Positions 19,815 through 24,235 of a DNA stretch of 24,235 bases are shown piece by piece; the first letter of the stretch is position 1, and each line of letters begins with the position of its first letter. The notes under the pieces were generated by a model. The model did not search any database. It was not told the DNA's origin and saw only the letters and a list, made by a program, of their open reading frames with translations. This DNA comes from Chromera velia (Eukaryota > Sar > Chromeraceae): positions 1-24,235 of the forward strand of contig JAHBMJ010001844.1 in assembly GCA_018398765.1 (NCBI GenBank). The letters are read 5' to 3'. A program made the translations under genes and the position numbers.

Positions 19815-22800
19815 TCACTTTCCAGGGTCTTTGTAGGACTTTGCTTTCTTTGCTTTCGAACCAATGTACTTCACAAATTCATCCAGAGCCGACCATAAGT
19901 CGTTCTTCTCTTCCGGGACGCCAAAGTAAGCACAGGCCTCTGTGACCTGTGCATCAAAGTCTTTTAACAGTTTCTCCACGTCGGTGATGTACTGTCCCCA
20001 TTTTCTGAAGATCGCAGGGTACTGCTCCCGCATTCCCGGCTGCTTGGTGGCTGTCTCAAAAGCCTGCTTCCAGTCCTGATACGTCTGCTCAAAGTCTTTG
20101 CGCTTCAGAGTAGCTGCCCAGTTCAAACCCTTTCTGGCTCCCGTCAGGTCAGTCTCGATCTGCATTTGCAGCAGAAAACTTTGGCAGGGGCTTAGTAGAA
20201 GACCGTGCGGTACCAAAAGGAAGGATGGAAAGCAGGGAGACACCAGAACACCCGGAAGAATCAAAGCGAAAGGCTGATCGAACACTCGAGGGGCTTGTGA
20301 CACTGAGACAGGGAAAAAAAAAACGCAAGCAAACAAGCAAGCACTACCGGGCCTCTCTTTTCTTGTGGTGTGTCTGTGAGCACTATTTTTCAGCTTCATG
20401 CGTCTGCCTTCCATCACTCGGCAATCTCTGCTTTCACTGGTGCTTGCTGACTGACTGACTGACTGACGTTGAGCATATCCCTCAGTCGATGTCTGCGTTC
20501 CTTCTCCGCCGGCGATTCGGTCTTCTTATTGTTCTCGAGCAGTTTGTGCTCGTTGAAGACCTGCATGCATGTCAAGAACAGGAAGAACAGGGGAGCGCGT
20601 TTGGAAAAGAGAGACTTGCAAGAGGAATCAAGCCTCATGGAGTGTCATGAAGTCAGACGCCAACAGGAAGGCACACGCGCTGGTACGAGGAAAAGACAGA
20701 GGCACGACAGACTCTCTACAGAGACGCAGAGAAGAAAGACTGTACGCCACGCTTACTGACAGGGCATGCATGCGACCACGCATGCACTGGCTGCTCAGAG
20801 AAACTGAAAGAACCACCTGGGCTAGCATCACAGCGGCAGCTTCATGTTCATCAGGGAGCTTCAGTGAGCCAAATATCACATCGACAGCTGCTCACCTCTC
20901 GAACGAGGAAGTAGAGGAGTGTGTCGTCTTTATAAGGTTTCTGTGCCCCCCTTGTCTCGTATGCCTTCTGCAGGTCATCCATCGCGAACCATTTTTTCAT
21001 CAGGTCGGGTTTCTTGCTGGAGTTCATACGGTTGATTGACGCCATCGTCAGCTGGAGCCAGTCCTTCAGGGCTGCCGACTTGACTGTCTTCTTGATGGCC
21101 TGCAGCCCTTCTTCGATAGGCTCCTGGAACCATCTGCGGAATAATTAATTCATGCATTCGGGTTTTTCGATGTTTGTGAAATTCACAAGTTGCACTCCAC
21201 CGAGAGTGCGCCCCTGACATCCAGTCTGGTGATTGATTCATGCAGAGGTGAACGGAAACGAACCGCTTGTCACTTGTTTGCTTAGTGCCTGATTCAGGGA
21301 TCTGATATGACTAGAGAACCAAGAGAGAGAGCGAGCAAGACAGAAAGACAGTTTCAAAGAAAGAGACAGAGACAGAGAGATGGAGAGAGAGTGGAACAGT
21401 AAGAGAGAGACAGAGAGACAGAAGGACAAAAACCGTTCAGTTTTTTCACTGGAGACGATCCAGCTTCCATCTAATTTGTTTCTCTCCCCGTATCTGTCTC
21501 TGCATCCGTGCTAACTTTTACCCTCACAGACGCCCTCTTCTCTATTCTTCTTTCTCCCTCTTCCCCTCTCCTCTCCCCTCTCTTCTCTACTGACTGTTCC
21601 TTCTCATGATCCAGGTTCCCCTTCTTGATCAACAACTCCAGCCGTGTGGGAACAAAGCTACGACCGTACCACACGTCCCTGCATGCATGCATAGGAGTCA
21701 GGGGATTAAGGGGTGGCAAAGAAGCAGAGAAAGCATCGTGCGAGAGACGGAAATCTAGAACACCGTGATACGTCCAACGTCTCTTGATTATGTCTTATTC
21801 CCTCCCACCCCCAACCCCAAAGGATCAATCAATGCACATGCGACGAACCACTCGACTGGCTGAGCACCCGACGGCAAGATACCCGAGAGAAAATGCAATC
21901 CAAAACTAAAGCTGCCTGCCTTAAACGACTGATCACTGGAAAGGTCCTCACTTACTTGAAAAACAAATCCACCAGAGAGACTTCAGATTCATCCACATCT
22001 CCTGACGCGAGTGCTTGCTTCAACTTCTCCACCCTGTCTTTTGGTTTCGGTGTGCTGTCTTCTTCCTCGATGACTCCTTTCTTGAGAACCAAAATCAACT
22101 CCAGAAGCTCCTGAGGAAATCCCTGAGGGTCACAACCTTGGGGTGGTTGCACTCCATCCAGATCAGCAATCAGACAGGGCCACTTGGAGGGAGTCACTTT
22201 GCTCTTGAGAAGAATCTCAAAAGCGTTTCTGGTTTTGGAATTCTGGATCACAAAGAACATTTTCATCTTCTGTTCTTTCTGTCTTCTCTCCTCTTCTGCC
22301 TTTTCTTTCTCCCGTCTCCTCTCCTTCTCCTGTGCCGTCTCACTCTTCTCCTCAGTGGCTCCGAAGATCTTCACCAGACCGCCGGCAAAGGAACTCTCGG
22401 GAATCAAATGATCCACCTGCATGCATGCCACAATTAATTAATGCAATCAGAAAGAAAGGAAAGGTAAGCAAAACGACATGGTGCTCCCATTTATATGAAA
22501 GGTCAGAGAAACAGAGAACGGGCAGGCAGGCAGGCAGGCAAACTGGAACAGAGAAGAAGGACGAGAGCATTCATGCAAAAACAGGTCGGAAGTGTTTCAG
22601 AAAAAGGTGCACTGCGATAGCTCTCGAGGAGAGGCCTGGCGCGAGATCTTTGAGACAAATCGCAGAGACAGAGTACTCTCTCAGCTACATCATGTCAGAT
22701 GCTCCACCGATCTGGCATCCTCGACTTATTTACTAACTCCATCTTTCACTTTCTGAACGACGTACACATCAAGCTGAATTCGGACATTTCACCTAAACCC

Positions 22801-22939
22801 CATGCAAAGACCCATCGATCCCTCCACTTACATCGAAGCAGTTCATGCTCTTCCACAAGGTCTTGTCGTACCCTTCGTCCTTCATTCCTCTCTCCAGGGG
22901 GGACCTGTCAAGGAGAGGAGTCAGGGCATGGAGATCGTC

Positions 22940-22997
<58 letters not shown>

Positions 22998-23568
22998 ATG
23001 CATACAGCGAATGTAGGGCAAGTATAAAGAGACATGGGAAGTCGGCACAGGCGAATCCTTCGTGTCTTTCTTTAGGATCTCTGAGAAAAAACACCTTCTC
23101 TTCGAGTGTAAGCACGTCTGGTCATCTCATGTCATCTCCCTGAATCACGTATCCAGAAATGTCTTTTCAAATCGACTGGGGGCGATTTCTGTCGTATCTA
23201 TTTTCCCGTCATGCATTTGTGTACATTTCTTTGCACCACGTCTGAAACATGCAGTGGAAAGAATGTAAGAAGGTCGAATTTGTGGGTTTGTGAAGACGCC
23301 AAGAGGCTGTGAGTTATCTGCTCCCCCTATTTTGAGGAACGTAGTTGGTTTGGGAGAGCCCTTCTCTTTTCCAATTTGAGTCTCTCTGCCCTTCACAGGC
23401 CAAGCAAGTGACCTGCTGTACGTTTTCTTTCTTGCGTTTGCCTCAATAATTTCTCTTCATTCGTATGCTGGAACTCACTTCTTGACAAAAACGGGCTTCG
23501 TGCTTCCATAGCCGTTCTTCGGACACTGGTCTTTGTCGCAGGTGTACGGCTTCTTGACAGCCCCCGCA
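19815..23568 (-). CDS. Formin-like protein, FH2 domain (3' seven exons; 5' part beyond window)
   Basis: Exons, minus strand: 23568-23479, 22904-22832, 22416-21956, 21678-21595, 21133-20896, 20560-20468, 20159-19815. All introns are GT..AG with matching phases, giving 460 residues and a TGA. The order of features fits an FH2 domain, the actin nucleating and barbed-end-tracking dimer of formins. YDKTLWKSM lies at the lasso/linker start. A charged coiled insertion (about 80-110) is followed by FFVIQNSKTRNAFEILL. RSFVPTRLELLIKKG leads to LQLTMASINRMNS, which occupies the GNYMN-motif position (about 264-274). DDTLLYFLVREVFNEHK matches the TLLHFLV helix. The C-terminal helices end with DFDAQVTEACAYFGVPEE. 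The core G-N-Y is altered to I-N-R, so this is a divergent formin. No FH1 polyproline segment is within the window. A less likely alternative is an unrelated all-helical protein. Confidence 0.75.
21311..21424. repeat. GA-rich simple sequence in formin intron
   Basis: Imperfect GAGA/GACA units in the intron 21594-21134. The minus strand is correspondingly pyrimidine-rich. Confidence 0.8.
22939..22997. repeat. Compound microsatellite (CA)n(GA)n in formin intron
   Basis: A CA run 22939-22971, then a GA run to 22997. On the gene strand this is (CT)n then (GT)n. Confidence 0.95.
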
Positions 23569-23662
23569 CTGCAGAGAGAGGAGAGGATGAAAGAATGAAA
23601 GACAAACACCTGGTCTAGCAAATTAAATGTCGGGTAATCGCGTACGTGTTTTTCTCTTTCTA

Positions 23663-23702
<40 letters not shown>

Positions 23703-24235
23703 TGTGTGTGTTTGATGGATTGATTGATTGACCAATTGATTGAGAGATGAGAGATAGAGAGAGGAAAGAAAAAAATGACTGATGGACTGACAAAGTGTCT
23801 GATTCACTCACTTGCTTACTGACTCCATGAATGATCGATTAATAGATAGATGGTTGACTTGATTGGATAAATAACTAAATGGGTGAGTGATTGAGCGATT
23901 GAGAGAAGGAATTAAGGGAAGATAGAGAGAGTCAGCAAATGAGCTAGTGAATCAATCAATGAATCAATTCTCTGAATCCACCGTCTGCCAACGGAGGGAA
24001 TTTAAAAGTTCGTTCCCTTTTGACCGGAACTGGGGGTGTGCGGAAAGGTTCAAGAATTATTCAGTGAAGAGAGAACGAATCACAAGAACAGAAAACTCAC
24101 AGACGAGAAAGAAAAAAGGGAGATCGTTTGATTTGAAACCTCAGATTATGCAGCGGGAAAGGTTAATGGCTCAGGAAACGTAGACATGTGCATGCCGTCC
24201 CTTTAAACACGTTTCTGACAGTCCACTAGGTCCCC
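23569..24235. other. Formin intron or upstream region, no exon recognised
   Basis: The first exon in the window begins with the last base of a codon, so coding must continue upstream. I found no convincing minus-strand exon here, so the intron probably runs off the window. A plus-strand frame at 23947-24183 is repeat-derived at its start and has no support. Confidence 0.55.
23662..23960. repeat. (TC)n(TG)n followed by degenerate TGAT/GATA repeats
   Basis: TC 23662-23685, TG 23685-23711, then loose TGATTGAT, GATAGA and TGAATCAA units up to about 23960. Confidence 0.9.

Overview
The window looks like nuclear DNA of an intron-rich protist. Introns are spliceosomal (GT..AG, mostly 77-575 nt), and 3' splice sites usually read TGCAG, often GCATGCAG. 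Simple-sequence repeats are abundant and genes are spaced by transposon remains. The TGCATGCA-rich intron ends and a large helical-repeat protein of the kind expanded in apicomplexans and their photosynthetic relatives suggest an alveolate, perhaps a chromerid such as Chromera. That is inference only; no ribosomal or other marker is present.

Layout. 1-500 (+): decayed tail of a protein kinase gene, with in-frame stops and frame shifts. 500-4228: no firm gene, but microsatellites and long purine-rich tracts. 4229-8678 (-): an LTR retrotransposon with 5-bp target duplication, two ~258-bp LTRs, a primer-binding site abutting the 5' LTR, a polypurine tract, and one long gag-like frame with two internal stops. 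This frame is itself split by a 1.6-kb terminal-inverted-repeat (TIR) DNA element (6024-7622, 4-bp target duplication). The inner element carries what looks like the last exon of an unrelated gene. 8679-9415: AT-rich island. 9420-9780: GC-rich stretch with a short tandem repeat and a hairpin.

9892-18897 (+): a 16-exon gene for a ~1,406-residue alpha-helical-repeat protein with a basic, organelle-type N-terminus. Every exon junction was checked for phase and the frame is open throughout. 18898-19814: AT-rich spacer between convergent genes. 19815-23568 (-): the last seven exons of a formin-like (FH2) gene, whose 5' part lies beyond the right edge. 23569-24235: intron of that gene, rich in microsatellites.

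The two intact genes have no evident functional link. The helical-repeat protein is probably an organelle RNA-binding factor; the formin is an actin nucleation/elongation factor. The most notable content is the nested transposon structure, in which removing the inner element plus one target-site copy restores a continuous frame, and the repeated use of GTCAGT 5' splice sites, several of which run into (CAGT)n tracts. All exon models come from manual reading of splice signals and phase, without transcript data.
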